NCBI GenBank assembly: GCA_030141605.1
Contig: JAQGDQ010000670.1
Coordinates: 1 to 25,000, forward strand
Direction of reading: 5' to 3'
DNA from: Tubiluchus corallicola
Lineage: Eukaryota; Priapulida; Priapulimorpha; Priapulimorphida; Tubiluchidae
DNA: 25,000 bases
Shown here: one piece after another, positions 9,593 through 19,801 of the stretch
Layout of the letters: each line of letters starts with the position of its first letter
Numbering within the stretch: the first letter of the stretch is position 1
The notes under the pieces: model-generated
The model's database searches: none
What the model was told of the DNA's origin: nothing
Seen by the model: only the letters and a program-made list of their open reading frames with translations
Translations under genes and position numbers: made by a program

Positions 9593-9916
9593 TTAAGGAA
9601 TTTGAATAAAATTCTCAGAGCTACAAACTGCAGTTATTCTCGTGTAAACAGCGCCATTATAAGCAACCACTCCGCAAGTGTCACAACACGTTCGGTTAAG
9701 CGGCTTCGTCAATATGCTAACTGTGAACTGGAGCTTCAAAGGTGACCTTAGAGTTAGTCCAGAATCAGCAGGCAGTAGAAGTCTCAAGCAATGTGGAAAA
9801 TTTAACTCGGGCTGAGCGGGCAGAAACTTTCGGAACGCCTTGTCCATAAAACTTTCCCGTCTCGTTTTGCGAAATGCAGCTGCTACCCACTTTTCTGACA
9901 CGGTAACTACAGTCAA
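9593..9916 (-). CDS. Unidentified 107-codon ORF, doubtful
   Basis: A minus-strand ATG frame of 107 residues lies in a patch richer in GC than its surroundings. It has basic stretches near the N terminus (FRKTRRESFMDKAFRKF) and a cluster of cysteines (CCDTCG) near the C terminus. No known domain is recognised. It is on the same strand as, and upstream of, the Ig exon, but no convincing donor links it in phase. A pseudo-ORF in an old repeat is equally likely. Confidence 0.2.
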   Translation of the reverse strand: MTVVTVSEKWVAAAFRKTRRESFMDKAFRKFLPAQPELNFPHCLRLLLPADSGLTLRSPLKLQFTVSILTKPLNRTCCDTCGVVAYNGAVYTRITAVCSSENFIQIP

Positions 9917-10330
9917 TTTATGTTTTAGTAGGCTGGTAAATTAGTGCCCTGGAAACGTTAATCAGGAATTATAAGTTTAGAAAACGCATATATCAGTTCA
10001 AAAATGCCATCAAAAATCATGCGCGAGCTTCAATTAAGCAGCTAATATTCTAAATTATTACAATTTGTTAATGCATGACTAGCGACCCGCGAGTTAGAAT
10101 TTAGTAAATCATCATTTCTAGAAAACTTCAGCTGATATCGATTAGCTATATAATCGCGTTCAGCCAAAACTGCCTGCAAATTAATCGCGGATTCTCAGCT
10201 GTTACACAAGATTAGAAGTTGCTTTAATTGTCTGTCAATTACGTAGCCATGATTGTTTATTTATTTTGTAGCTTTTTACGAATGTTCCTTCTAGGAAGAA
10301 AGAAAAATGTACAATGTACAAACAGAGAAG
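9917..10330. other. Unannotated stretch
   Basis: AT-rich, with no supported gene, RNA or repeat before the (CTAC)n array begins. Confidence 0.5.
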
Positions 10331-10917
10331 CCTACCTACTTGCCTACGTACCTACCTAGTTGCTTGTCTAGTTAAATACCTAGCTGCCTACCTACCTACC
10401 TACCTACCCAAACTACCTACCTACCTACCTACCTACCTATCTACCTATCTACCTACCTACCTACCTACCTACCTACCTACCTACCTACCTACCTACCTAC
10501 CTAGCTGCCTACCTACCTACCTAGTTGCTTGTCTAGTTAAATACCTAGCTGCCTACCTACCTACCTACCTACATACATACATACCTACCTACCTACCCAA
10601 ACTACCTACCTACCTACCTACCTACCTACCTACCTATCTACCTACCTACCTACCTACCTACCTACCTACCTACCTACCAACCTACCTACCTACCTACCTA
10701 CCTACCTACCTACCTACCGACACCTACCTACCTACCTGCCTACCTACCTACCTACCTACCTACCTACCTATCTGCCTGCCTATCTATCTATCTATCTACC
10801 TATCTACCTATTTGCCTACCTACCTATCCACCTACATACCTACCTACCTAGCAACCTGTCTTCCCCCCTACTTACATAACTGTCCACCTACCTACGTACC
10901 TGCCTACTTACAGACCA
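10331..10917 (+). repeat. Second (CTAC)n array with 165-bp higher-order repeat
   Basis: A long CTAC array. The block CCTAGTTGCTTGTCTAGTTA followed by AATACCTAGCTGCC occurs at 10355 and again at 10520, a 165-bp period. It shares the variant ACCCAAACTACC (near 10407 and 10594) with the array at 5864-6320 (near 6074 and 6232). The degenerate 3' end decays gradually into unique sequence. The LPTY-type frame is not a protein. Confidence 0.95.
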
Positions 10918-11459
10918 CACGTTCACTGACCCGCCAATCAAATGTCTGACCACTGATCAGCTGACTAACTAGCAATGAAACAACTCATTTGACTAACAAT
11001 GTACATATAAAACTAACAACCTATGTCTAAGACGAACCCATTCGTTAATCAAATTTAGTATTCGTGCGTTGATATCTCCGCGTACCCATTTGTGAAATTT
11101 ATGATCTATTTAACTATTCATGACTACCTTGCATAAAAACTGTTAGCGATAATTAGATCATAAAATACTGCAGCAATTATTTATAATATCTTTACTCGAC
11201 GAAGCCAGCAAATTATAAGACATAAACGCAAAGTTTTACACGAATCTTGTTTAATGTTTCAAGATTCGCCAGTGAGTGTAACAGCCTAGAATTCCTTTGC
11301 AAAGAAGAGTAAATAAAAAGCTTTTCTCCTAGGCAGCTAGCTTGCTAATTCAAAGCAAAGCTATAGAGTAATCCTATGTAGCATAGTCTACCCTATTAAA
11401 TAACCATAAAAGTCTGCGGTGTGCATTTTACATTATTTTTTCAAGAGATATATGTTCTC
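10918..11459. other. Unannotated stretch with one hairpin
   Basis: The only clear structure is a perfect 9-bp inverted repeat, CGAATCTTG (11241-11249) and CAAGATTCG (11260-11268), with a 10-nt loop. No coding signal is seen. Confidence 0.5.
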
Positions 11460-11720
11460 CTCAGCTAATAGTAAAATACCAGTACCCCCCTCGGCCCGTT
11501 CCCGTTCTCTACATCTCAGCCGTATAACTTTTGCAATTTTTTGCAAAAAACGCCCGAAAAAGGGCCATTTTTGGAGGTTTTTCGCCTCCCCCTCCTCCCG
11601 GTGGGCCCGATTCGAAAAATAAACCATCAATGGCACGACACTAGATCGAGACCTTTCGTTTGATGTATAGATCGCCGCAAATGGTGCCCTCGTCCGGGCT
11701 GTAGCCTCGAATCTTATATA
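11460..11720. other. GC-rich, hairpin-rich island
   Basis: GC content rises clearly above the flanks. TTTTGCAA (11529-11536) pairs perfectly with TTGCAAAA (11541-11548) around TTTT, and GGAGG/CCTCC around 11573-11588 forms a second stem. Overlapping ATG frames exist on both strands (about 67 codons each) but neither has a recognisable domain. A transposon remnant is the likeliest explanation. Confidence 0.4.
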
Positions 11721-12047
11721 TATATTAAGATACCAAGAATATTAATATATAGATGAGCAGAAACAGGTGTACGATGCATCGTGCGGACTTAGCTAAGGAC
11801 CTGTCAGCAAAAGTTAAGCATCAGAGACTTTGAATTGTACTGGGATGTATGTCAACGTAGCCGAAACTATATCTCTAATCTTTGAAATCTGGTAGAAGAT
11901 CCTAATAGATGCAGTTAAAATGTCGAGGAAACGTGACTAGTATTATGTAATGTAATTATCATCAACGATATATAAGCTATGATAATCGTGTTAAAAATCA
12001 TACTTAATTTGCTAATTGGGCGAAGCTATTTTAACTAACAAGAAAAT
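11721..12047. other. Unannotated AT-rich stretch
   Basis: Contains a 12-bp palindrome ACGATGCATCGT at 11771-11782. No gene or RNA is supported. Confidence 0.5.
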
Positions 12048-12168
12048 GGGTACCTGAAATAGGTTTCAGAAAAATCGCCTTAAAAAATTATATTACTTTA
12101 TAGCAATTTTATGCATATATTGTACTCGCGTTGAAAGTAATATTCTTTTGTTTGTTTTCATTTCAAAT
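12048..12168 (-). repeat. Dispersed repeat, minus copy
   Basis: The reverse complement of 12048-12115 matches 21140-21207 at 63 of 68 positions, with no gaps. A second matching segment (12144-12167, complement of an AATGAAAACAAACAAAA-type sequence) corresponds to 21110-21133, separated by an indel. Both copies also have a TGACGTCA palindrome further out (12202-12209 and 20893-20900). The element class is unknown. Confidence 0.8.
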
Positions 12169-12240
12169 CTCCCGCAATGCTGTTGCGACGGCGCCATTAC
12201 ATGACGTCATAGACGTACAACGTAAATCAGGGGAAGAAAA

Positions 12241-12992
12241 GGCAATGTTAAATGTCCCAAAAACTTTCTGTGCAAATCCATATTTAGCATATCCATAGCA
12301 TTTGCTTACCTGTTGGAAAGACTCATGTAACTAGAAGTAATTTAAAATGTTTTCACCAATTGGTAAAATGTCGGTGACCCACTTCCAAGGTGCGCCACTC
12401 ACTAACGACTCAAAAACCTATTTTTATGCTTATTTACAAGATACAGTTAATAAAAATTTTACTTAGTTAGTAAGGAATGCTACGAATGTATGCTACGTAA
12501 TGCTCTGATTATTTTTTCAAACTTCGCTCGATATTATCTAAACTTGTTTCAAACGACTTACACTTAAAATGGCTGCGCCTAACAGTCATCGCGGGAGTTA
12601 AAACTTACATGTTTTATGCAGCGTTACTGCTAATGCAAGCCCTGCATGCAAAAAGGCAGTATGTATGTGGTATGACGAATTTCAAGACGAATTTTTAAGC
12701 TTTGTGGAAGTGGTGGGTTTTCTTGTGCTTTAAGGACCTAGAAACAGTTGCTCAGAGAACCTCTCGCACCGTTTTCCTCTGCGTCAGTCTCTCTTTTTAG
12801 AAATCCCAGCTTTCCTGACATATATCGTATTCATTAAAGATGAATGATAACCTTCAGGTTAATGCACTTTCTCCAAGCTCAGTGGAGACAATAAAAACAA
12901 ACGTTGTTTTATTTTATCTAAATGTTTTATTTCGACTCATAAAAAAACTTCTACTAAAAATTACAGTAAAAGGAAGGAATTTACAATATAAA
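12241..12992. other. Unannotated stretch
   Basis: No supported gene. On the minus strand a perfect donor-like CAACAG|GTAAGC near 12310 follows a very short ATG frame (MSLSN), which is not enough to call an exon. A good-looking acceptor (TCTCTCTTTTTAG, plus strand, ending near 12799) is not followed by an open frame. Confidence 0.45.
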
Positions 12993-13436
12993 CCCACACA
13001 AACCTACTCTAACCCTATCCGTAACCCTTATCCTAACCTTAACCCAACTCTAACCCTAACCCTAACCCCAGCCCTAACCCTAAACCAACGCTAACCCTAA
13101 CACTAACCCTAACCCTAATCCTAACCCTAAACCAACGCTAACCCTAAAACTAACCCTAACCCTAACCCTAGCCCTAATCCTAACCCTAACCCAACCCTAA
13201 CACTAACCCTAACCCTAACCCTAGCCCTAATCCTAACCCTAACCCAACGCTAACCCTAACACTAACCCTGACCCTAACCCAACCCTAACCCTAACCCTAA
13301 CACCAACCCTAACCCTAACCCTAATCCTAACCCAACCCTAACCCTAACTCTAACCCTAACCCAACCCTAATTCTAAGCCTAACCCAACGCTAACCCAACC
13401 CTAAACCATCCCTAACCCCAAATTTAATCCACACCC
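12993..13436 (+). repeat. Interstitial telomeric repeat, degenerate (CCCTAA)n
   Basis: About 440 bp dominated by CCCTAA, the C-rich strand of the TTAGGG telomere repeat, with recurrent variants (CCCAAC, GCTAAC, CACTAA, CCTAAT, CCCTAG). The variants recur in patterns: CCCTAGCCCTAATCCTAACC starts at 13166 and again at 13219. Unique AT-rich sequence lies on both sides, so it is internal to the chromosome, not an end. A 84-codon ATG frame that enters it is a by-product. Confidence 0.95.
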
Positions 13437-13874
13437 TAATCCGAACTAATTTCTTCTGCTTTGGAATTGTAAATTTTAGCCAAGTAAAGAATATTACCCA
13501 ATGCACTAAAATCCCTATAGAAAATAATGAAATAAAAAGGCGAGAAATAGTTGGCCATTTAGTAAGTAATATAACGGTTCTTTCAACATCGAACGATTCT
13601 GTATTCTGTTTTCCTGAGTGCAATAAAATAATTTTTTAAAGTTTTTTTCTAAAATTTAGCTGACGAATGTAGCAACACTTTCTGTACGTATGTTCAAAAA
13701 ACATAAAACTACTCTATATAGAGAGTATTAGTAACTCGTCAGCACACAAGACATAGTTTGTGACTAGATCATCTAAATTATAAGTAGGATTTTTATTAAT
13801 CATTAAGCATTGAGATATTAACAACAAATCATGAAAAGCAAGTGTCATTAGTCAAAATTTATAATACTACAGTA
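13437..13874. other. Unannotated stretch between telomeric block and Tc1 element
   Basis: AT-rich; no supported gene, RNA or repeat. A 77-codon minus-strand frame (13390-13623) overlaps the telomeric block and shows no domain. Confidence 0.5.
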
Positions 13875-14606
13875 CAGTCATTTGCAAAAGTTTAAGACCA
13901 AGCTCGAGTTTCCGGTATTTTCATCATACTGTACCTTGATTGCATCAGATTCTTTGTTGACTGCATCATACTGCTAGTGGTTTGAAACAGTGACGTCTAG
14001 TGAGTATGAGTGACTCATTTGCCTGCCGTTATCCATACAGATCGGCCGTTTTTGTATTTTTTTGTGATCCGAAAAAAAGGGCAAAAAATCGTCATTGAGT
14101 GAGACTCAGAGGGTTCAAATCGTGACTTTACATCAAGAAGGATATACTGAAAGGGCGATAACTGCTAGATTGCGGTTTTCCAAGACAGCCGTGCACCAAG
14201 CTATTGTCAAATGTGAGACTGATGGCACTTACAGTGATAGGAAACGGTCTGGACGTCCGCGGAAGACTACCCAAAGAGACGACCACACCATGAGACGCAT
14301 GGTGGTACGCTCGCCTATGAGCTCCTGCAAGAAGATTCGGGCTCAGATGCGCTTGACATGCTTGGAATTGAGTGCCAGTACAGTTTCTAGGCGTTTGAGC
14401 AAGAAGTTTGGCCTTAAATCCAGAAATCCATGTAGATGATGCTTATACAACATAACAAGAGAAGCAGAGATGGCTGGCATGATGAAAGCTGTTTATTATT
14501 TGTCCGGAGCGTGCCTCAAGATCCAGAATGTATCTCAATTAATAATTTGTAATTAAAGCATCTTTATTACAGCCTCAAAATATTTGTAAAACCTTAAACT
14601 TCACGG
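13875..14606 (+). mobile_element. Decayed Tc1/mariner-like transposon
   Basis: The left end, TA followed by CAGTCATTTGCAAAAGTTTA, is a typical Tc1-like terminal inverted repeat beside a TA target. The right end is degraded: its complement reads TACCGTGAAGTTTAAGG, matching the left end if about 8 bp are missing. The element is roughly 730 bp compared with about 1.6 kb for intact relatives and contains only the first third of a transposase, so it is internally deleted and cannot act by itself. The right boundary is uncertain. Confidence 0.75.
14095..14439 (+). pseudogene. Tc1-like transposase, N-terminal DNA-binding part only
   Basis: The frame encodes a bipartite paired-like helix-turn-helix region. 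The first HTH includes QRVQIVTLHQEGYTERAITA; then comes the AT-hook-like SGRPRKT, and a second HTH ending STVSRRLSKKFGLKSRNP. About 114 residues are present of a usual 340. No ATG begins this frame: TTG at 14095 is not a credible start, and a one-base shift separates it from upstream codons. After the stop, degraded sequence around 14475-14500 still reads like the catalytic DES motif, but the DNDP and third acidic region are absent. Transposase activity is therefore lost. Confidence 0.9.
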
Positions 14607-14869
14607 TAGGAACCGGATGCTGACAGTTAAGCTACCGTTTCCGTTAATTCATTTTCGTTCCATTCAGTGTCAACATTGCATAAACATTCTTTCGCGTGGC
14701 GTTTCATTAGTTGTAATAATACATTCTTGAAGCCAGCCCGGTAGCTGAGTGCACCAATTAACGTTAACCACTTATTTCTCTGACACATGACTTGGCAAAC
14801 TCTATTTCAACTCAAGTGTAAATGTAAGTGCGTTTCTTGTGAATGCAAACCAACAGCGGCAAGGAAAAT
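14607..14869. other. Short unannotated stretch
   Basis: Nothing recognised. AGCCCGGTAGCTGAGTGCAC near 14740 has a tRNA-like A-box look but no B box follows. Confidence 0.4.
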
Positions 14870-15530
14870 CGACAAATGACATCAAGCGCGTCCTAAATGG
14901 CACAGACAGTTAGAGAGCCTAGAAATGGAAAGAAGAAGTAGACCACAAGAAGTACCGCCTCGCAGCGGCAATCAGATCATTTCACATTCAAATGTTTTCA
15001 GGGCTTCCTTGCAGATATGGGAATAGATTCACACACGCGGGTACACAGTTGTTGGTTGGCATCCTTCTGTCTCGGAAGACAATGGAGTGCGCGCCAAGAG
15101 AGTCAGTTATTGATCACATTAATGGAGCTGCAGCGTCGACTGTGGCAGAGCAATCCGATCCTTGAACCACTGGAGTGGCCTCTCCAGGCCTCTCCAGGCG
15201 CCTGGGCAAGGTGTATGGAGATCATGGGTTGCCCAGACAACAGGAACCCTCTCTCTTCCTCCCTGCTGTAGTCCAAAGGAAAGCGGAGCGATACGTTTGG
15301 CACCAGGTTGGCTGCAGGAGCTGCCGGAGTCAGTGAGCATGCTGCACTGGTCCGCCTTCGGGGCTCCACTCCTGATTTGGAAGGTTTACTCCTCTACATA
15401 TGGCCGTTGGGTCACTTGACCTCTTCCGCCCTTTAGCCGTTGGCTGCTCGTGCAGCTCCTCCACCTTGTGTCGAGATACAGGTGTACACAGTACGTTAAG
15501 TGAAACATCATTCTTCACAACAAATAGCTA
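14870..15530. mobile_element. GC-rich probable transposable-element remnant
   Basis: Base composition jumps well above the AT-rich flanks, with abrupt change near 15530. Many overlapping frames of 60-90 codons are open on both strands but each is broken by stops, as in a decayed coding sequence. A plus frame from about 14882 reads HQARPKWHRQLESLEMERRS. A local duplication (CTCTCCAGGC twice at 15179-15199) is present. I do not recognise a domain, so the element class and strand are left open. Confidence 0.4.
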
Positions 15531-15739
15531 TTAACCTAACAGCTAATTAAATGGAGAAGGCGGAAGGCACTGAAAAATTGAGAGTTTGGTTGGCATTCGT
15601 GTAAACACAGAAATTTCTGATTACAGGTCGCACGCTATGCTGTTTGAGCTTCAATCGCACCATAGTAGAGCAGTCCTGAGAACTCATCCTAGGAATGCAC
15701 AATTAATCAAACCCACCTGTACAATACAGGTGATATGAC

Positions 15740-16088
15740 GCTACAATTCATTACAATCAACACACTTTGAATGCAAATCAAAATTAAAAATACATACATT
15801 AAATCGTTTTGAAAACCCTACATACGTAAACGATAATATATATATTCATCCGCAAATTTTATTTACCCACGTCCAATTTAAATTGTGTGTATATATAGCA
15901 TATAGTCTATTATAATTATAAGGTGTAACATTATAAGGTATATTTTGTTTTAAATTTTTGGCACAGTAGTTTTTAGTTTGCACTGGACACATTTGCCTTT
16001 AACAGTTGTGTGAATTTTATTCTCATGCTGCGATGTTCTTTTATGCTTTTATAGTTATGAATATCGATTTTTATGGCAAATAAAGATT
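15740..16088 (+). mobile_element. LINE family I, copy 2
   Basis: The degraded C-terminal coding end reads ENPTYVNDNIYIHPQILFTH from about 15811, corresponding to EYPTYEHDDTYSNHNIIFPR in copy 3. The 3' UTR has the shared GCACTGGACACATTTGCCTT and ends ATGGCAAATAAAGATT at 16073-16088. It is the shortest and most decayed of the three copies; the 5' boundary is approximate. Confidence 0.8.
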
Positions 16089-16106
16089 ATTATATATATA
16101 TATATA
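16088..16106 (+). repeat. Short (AT)n microsatellite at LINE end
   Basis: ATTATTATAT... begins directly at the AAAGATT terminus of LINE family I copy 2. Confidence 0.9.
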
Positions 16107-16201
16107 CTTTTAAGACTCTGTACCTTTCGGTTTGATATCCAAGGCACACATTACAACGGGTAATTAAAAAAGGAACGCGCGAAAAAATTATGATCCAATG
16201 C

Positions 16202-16213
16202 GGATTCGAACTC
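16202..16213 (-). other. B-box-like tRNA remnant
   Basis: The minus strand carries GAGTTCGAATCC, a perfect polymerase III B-box core, within GGTGCTGAGTTCGAATCCGC. The T-stem does not pair and no A box is found, so at most it is a SINE fragment. The tandem repeat that follows on the plus strand has displaced the expected 5' part. Confidence 0.3.
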
Positions 16214-16223
16214 AGCACCTAGC

Positions 16224-16408
16224 GAAAAACCGTGATGTGGGGGAGTAGTGAATGAATGATGAAATGGAGCGAGAACTAAGAAAAACGTGATGTGGGGGAG
16301 TAGTGAATGAAAGACGAAATGGAGCGAGAACTAAGAAAAACTGTGATGTGGGGGGTGGGGGAGTGAATGAAAGATGAAATGGAGTGAGAACTAAGAAAAA
16401 CTGCGATC
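16224..16408 (+). repeat. 55-60-bp tandem repeat, three copies plus partial
   Basis: Copies begin GAAAAACYGTGATGTGGGGG at 16224, 16280 and 16335, and a partial copy starts at 16395. Each contains GTGAATGAAWGAYGAAATGG and ends AGCGAGAACTAA or similar. The third copy has gained a few G and T residues. No coding potential. Confidence 0.92.
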
Positions 16409-16688
16409 ATGATTATAGCAACCTGTTGAACATAGTCACGTTTCACGCTATATTAAAACTACGGTAGAAAAAGAATGCAGGTGATCACCACTATTATGTT
16501 ATTTTCAATACTTTTGAAATATTTCCTTTCTGTGGGTTTTTGAAAGTTGAAAGGGAGTTACTGTATTGACTATAATGAAACCTTTGGGGGATTCAGGATG
16601 TGGTACAGGATGCAGTTACAGGCACAGGATTTTGTCCTCCATACACGGCTACACAAGTTTTTTTTTTTAAAAATCCATTAAGTGTAGG

Positions 16689-17069
16689 CAAAGTTATTCA
16701 TAAATCGACGCCAAAATTACGCACGGATAGAGTTTGAAAAACAATCACTTTTGAATTATTGTTTACCGACATCACTAAAACACAGCAGCTCTTTATCAAT
16801 ATTCAACTCTAAATTAAAAAAAACAAAAAATGACTCGTTTTGAATATCCGACATACGAACACGATGATACTTACTCAAATCATAATATCATTTTTCCTAG
16901 ACCTTACTAAACTAGTTTATATTTTATTTTTGAATTTCTAGTTGCACTTGTAGTTTAGCTTGCACCAGACGCATTTGCCCAGAACAGTGTATGTTTTTTA
17001 TATGAACTAACACTGATTGTCTGTCTTTTAATATGATGGTCAATGTTTTTAAAATGGCAAATAAAGATT
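16689..17069 (+). mobile_element. LINE family I, copy 3
   Basis: From 16748 the frame reads LLNYCLPTSLKHSSSLSIFN then SKLKKTKND, matching the LWN-x-LP...FK-x-KLK region of copy 1 with the tryptophan lost. After a frameshift near 16838 it continues FEYPTYEHDDTYSNHNIIFP and ends RPY-stop at 16908-16910, the same end as copy 1. The 3' UTR shares GCACCAGACGCATTTGCC and the terminus ATGGCAAATAAAGATT at 17054-17069. Confidence 0.87.
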
Positions 17070-17508
<439 letters not shown>

Positions 17509-18300
17509 TAGGAGCCTCCCTTGGAACGCTTACTAACGTTACCGTTATCTTATCCGATTAAGAGCTAGTGTCTAGTGGCTACTAGCAACTAGAATGTTAT
17601 TGTTTCAATGATAATTAAATGATCGAGTAGTTGTCAAGACAATTGGATGTTTATACTTCCTTTCTAGTTTTTCCCCATGGTCTAATGGTGTAAAACGCCT
17701 AGACTTTCCCTGTGATGTTCTTTTAGTTATACGTAATAACTTTTTAACGCACAGCCAAAGAGAAATATTGCCTATAGGCTTCAGCTCATCACTGCCAGAA
17801 AACGACGCGAGTTGATGTTAACTTCCTGATTTGCTGTGGCATGTAGTATAAACGTAGTAGTTCGTCATAAACGGACTACCGTGAGTTATTGTATAAACAA
17901 AGCCAAATGCGACTACACTTCGCTGACAGGTTTTTTATCCGTGTTCCAATAACTCGTCCGATTAACAAATGCATGACAGGCAAATCCTGGAAACGATTGA
18001 CATTTTACAAATTTTTAATGTCGCAAGCTTATCGATCGAGCAGATATTCAAATTACGTTTTTGTTCGCCTGGATCGGAATTGTTTTTATTAGATTAACGA
18101 GTTTGAATTTTACCCGCAGTGGGTTTTATGGTGGATGTGTGTTAACAAAACTGTTCAACAGGGAACAACGAAGCAGCACCAAACACATCGTTCGCAATCA
18201 ATTTCGACATTCGTGCTAAAACTCGGCCGCAAATAGTTAAATATTTCCTCTCTCCTGGGATAAGAAAGTTTAAGCAACGTTAAAGTAAGGGAAGCTCTGA
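17509..18300. other. Unannotated stretch
   Basis: No supported gene. TGGTCTAATGG at 17678-17688 fits the polymerase III A box perfectly, but no B box follows. A 67-codon plus frame at 17889-18092 has no recognised motif. Confidence 0.5.
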
Positions 18301-18719
18301 ATAAAAAAGAACAGGAGGAAAAAGGGAAGAAGGAAGGGAAGAAAGAGAAAGAAAGGAAGGAAGGAAGAAAAGGAGGGAGGGAAGGAGGGAGAGAGAAAGA
18401 GAGAGAGTGAAAGAGAGAGAAAGAGAGAGAAACAAAGAGAGACAAGAGAGAGATAAAGAAAAAGAAAGAAAGAGAAAGAAGGAGAAAGGAAGGAAGGAAG
18501 GAAGGAAGGAAGAAAGGAAGCAAAGGAGGGAGGGAGGGAGGGAGGGAAGGAGGGAGAGAGAAAGAGAAAGAGAGAGAGAGAAAGAGACAAAGAGAGATAA
18601 AGAAAGAGAAAGAAAGAGAAAGAAAAAGAACGAACGAAAGAAAGAAAAAGAGAAAGAAATGGAAAGAAAGAGAACAAATGAGAACGAAAGACAAACAAAG
18701 CGAACGAACGAACGAACGA
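18301..18719 (+). repeat. Polypurine (GAAA/GGAA/GAGA)n tract
   Basis: About 420 bp in which the plus strand is almost all A and G, built from GAAG, GAGG, GAGA and GAAA units, ending in (GAAC)n. Mirror-symmetric purine runs of this length can form triplex (H-) DNA. The Lys/Arg/Glu-rich and Ser/Phe/Leu-rich frames on the two strands are artefacts. Confidence 0.95.
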
Positions 18720-19222
18720 CTGGGCACGTATTTATTCTGGTAAAAACGTGTTGTCTTCTTTTTGGGTATAGAAACCTTGAAGGAAGTTAGTCAATTGTGT
18801 ATCAAAGTCATTATGTGTATCACTTTTTTAATTAGTTAACATCTAGACGATTGAAAACCTGATTTTGACGTCTAAATTCGCCGTCTAAGTTTTTCAAAAA
18901 GCAAAAATGAAGGACAAAAAATGTTTAATGTTACGTAGATAAATCAGCAAACAGTGTGAAAAAGATTGTGGATTCAAAAGGAATAGCTAATAGAAAACAA
19001 GCTGTAAATACATGATGTTTTGAAAGCTTTGGGTAAACCGGTTTTAACACAACTTTTTAGACAAATAAACAAATTTTTAACAGATAACTGCCTACAAGGT
19101 TTCATTTTGTGGTTCTAAACCCTTTCCACGTTTCGCCTTTTATTCTTCCTTCGATATTATAACGGCTGGATGCACTTTTTACTCCTGTTGTAAAAGTAAC
19201 ATAAGTAGTTGCGTCAAAGGAA
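18720..19222. other. Unannotated AT-rich stretch
   Basis: No supported feature. Confidence 0.5.
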
Positions 19223-19411
19223 ACAGCAACAGCAGTAACTATGAACACAGCTGCAGCATAACACCAACAGCAGCAGTTACTGCAGTAGCAAGACAGGGTC
19301 AGCAGCAGCAACAGTAGAGTAGCAGAGCATCTCAGAAATTGTGCCAACAGCAACAGTAGCAGTTACCGCAGTAGCAAGACACGGTCAGCAGCAACAGCAG
19401 CAGCGCCAAGG
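19223..19411 (+). repeat. Degenerate CAG/CAA repeat with 86-bp duplication
   Basis: Rich in CAG and CAA triplets but interrupted. AGCAGTTACTGCAGTAGCAA at 19272 recurs as AGCAGTTACCGCAGTAGCAA at 19358, an 86-bp period. Stops interrupt the glutamine frame, so a polyQ protein is not supported. Confidence 0.85.
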
Positions 19412-19540
19412 ACAACAAACCTTCTGGCAGTAGCTCCGGCTATAGCAAAAATGATGATGATAGTACGAGACTGAATACTATAATAGGTATATTAGTCTAA
19501 ACTTCTGAATGGCTGTATTCTTTTAAAACAAGTATCGTTT

Positions 19541-19795
19541 CCACGATAACCGAGTGGCCACGACGAAATTAAGCAGTGCCGAGACTGGCCAGAAAATGGG
19601 TGTGTGACCGTCCACTTCGATACTCACTGGGCGAATCTTCTGCCACATTGGTTCTGGCTGTTTATAACCCGTAGAAGGAGAATGCATTGAAATCCGAATG
19701 TGGCTAAGACATTGTCGATTGAATGTTAAATCTTACTGGCACAGCTTTGATAGTGAGCTTATTGAGCTAGGCTCCTGTCTCGCGGCAACTGTCAA
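19541..19795 (+). mobile_element. 5S-rRNA-derived SINE-like element
   Basis: From about 19545 to 19622 the sequence follows the second half of animal 5S rRNA: GATAACCGA, GAAATTAAGCAGTGCCGAGA (box A region), then ATGGGTGTGTGACCG and CACTTCGATAC (box C region), with a two-base insertion in TGGGTGACCG. The 5' half of 5S is missing or unrecognisable. It continues into a non-5S body starting near TCACTGGGCGAATCTTCTGC. This is the build of a SINE3-type, 5S-headed SINE. Boundaries are approximate; it abuts the LINE fragment at 19802. Confidence 0.65.
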
Positions 19796-19801
19796 CATTG
19801 A

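Noticed and set aside
10314-10949. 211-aa ORF with LPTY repeats
   Set aside because: Same reason: a (CTAC)n array.
12300-12330. First coding exon (MSLSN then GTAAGC donor) on the minus strand
   Set aside because: Only five codons, no promoter signal, and a donor alone is weak evidence.
16202-16213. Functional tRNA on the minus strand
   Set aside because: B-box core present but the T-stem does not pair and no A box or acceptor stem exists.
17678-17688. tRNA gene or SINE head (perfect A box)
   Set aside because: No B box within the next 80 bp and no cloverleaf.
18155-18790. Lys/Arg/Glu-rich and Ser/Phe/Leu-rich ORFs
   Set aside because: Products of the polypurine tract on either strand.
19102-19420. 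Polyglutamine protein from CAG repeats
   Set aside because: Stops and frame changes interrupt every frame.
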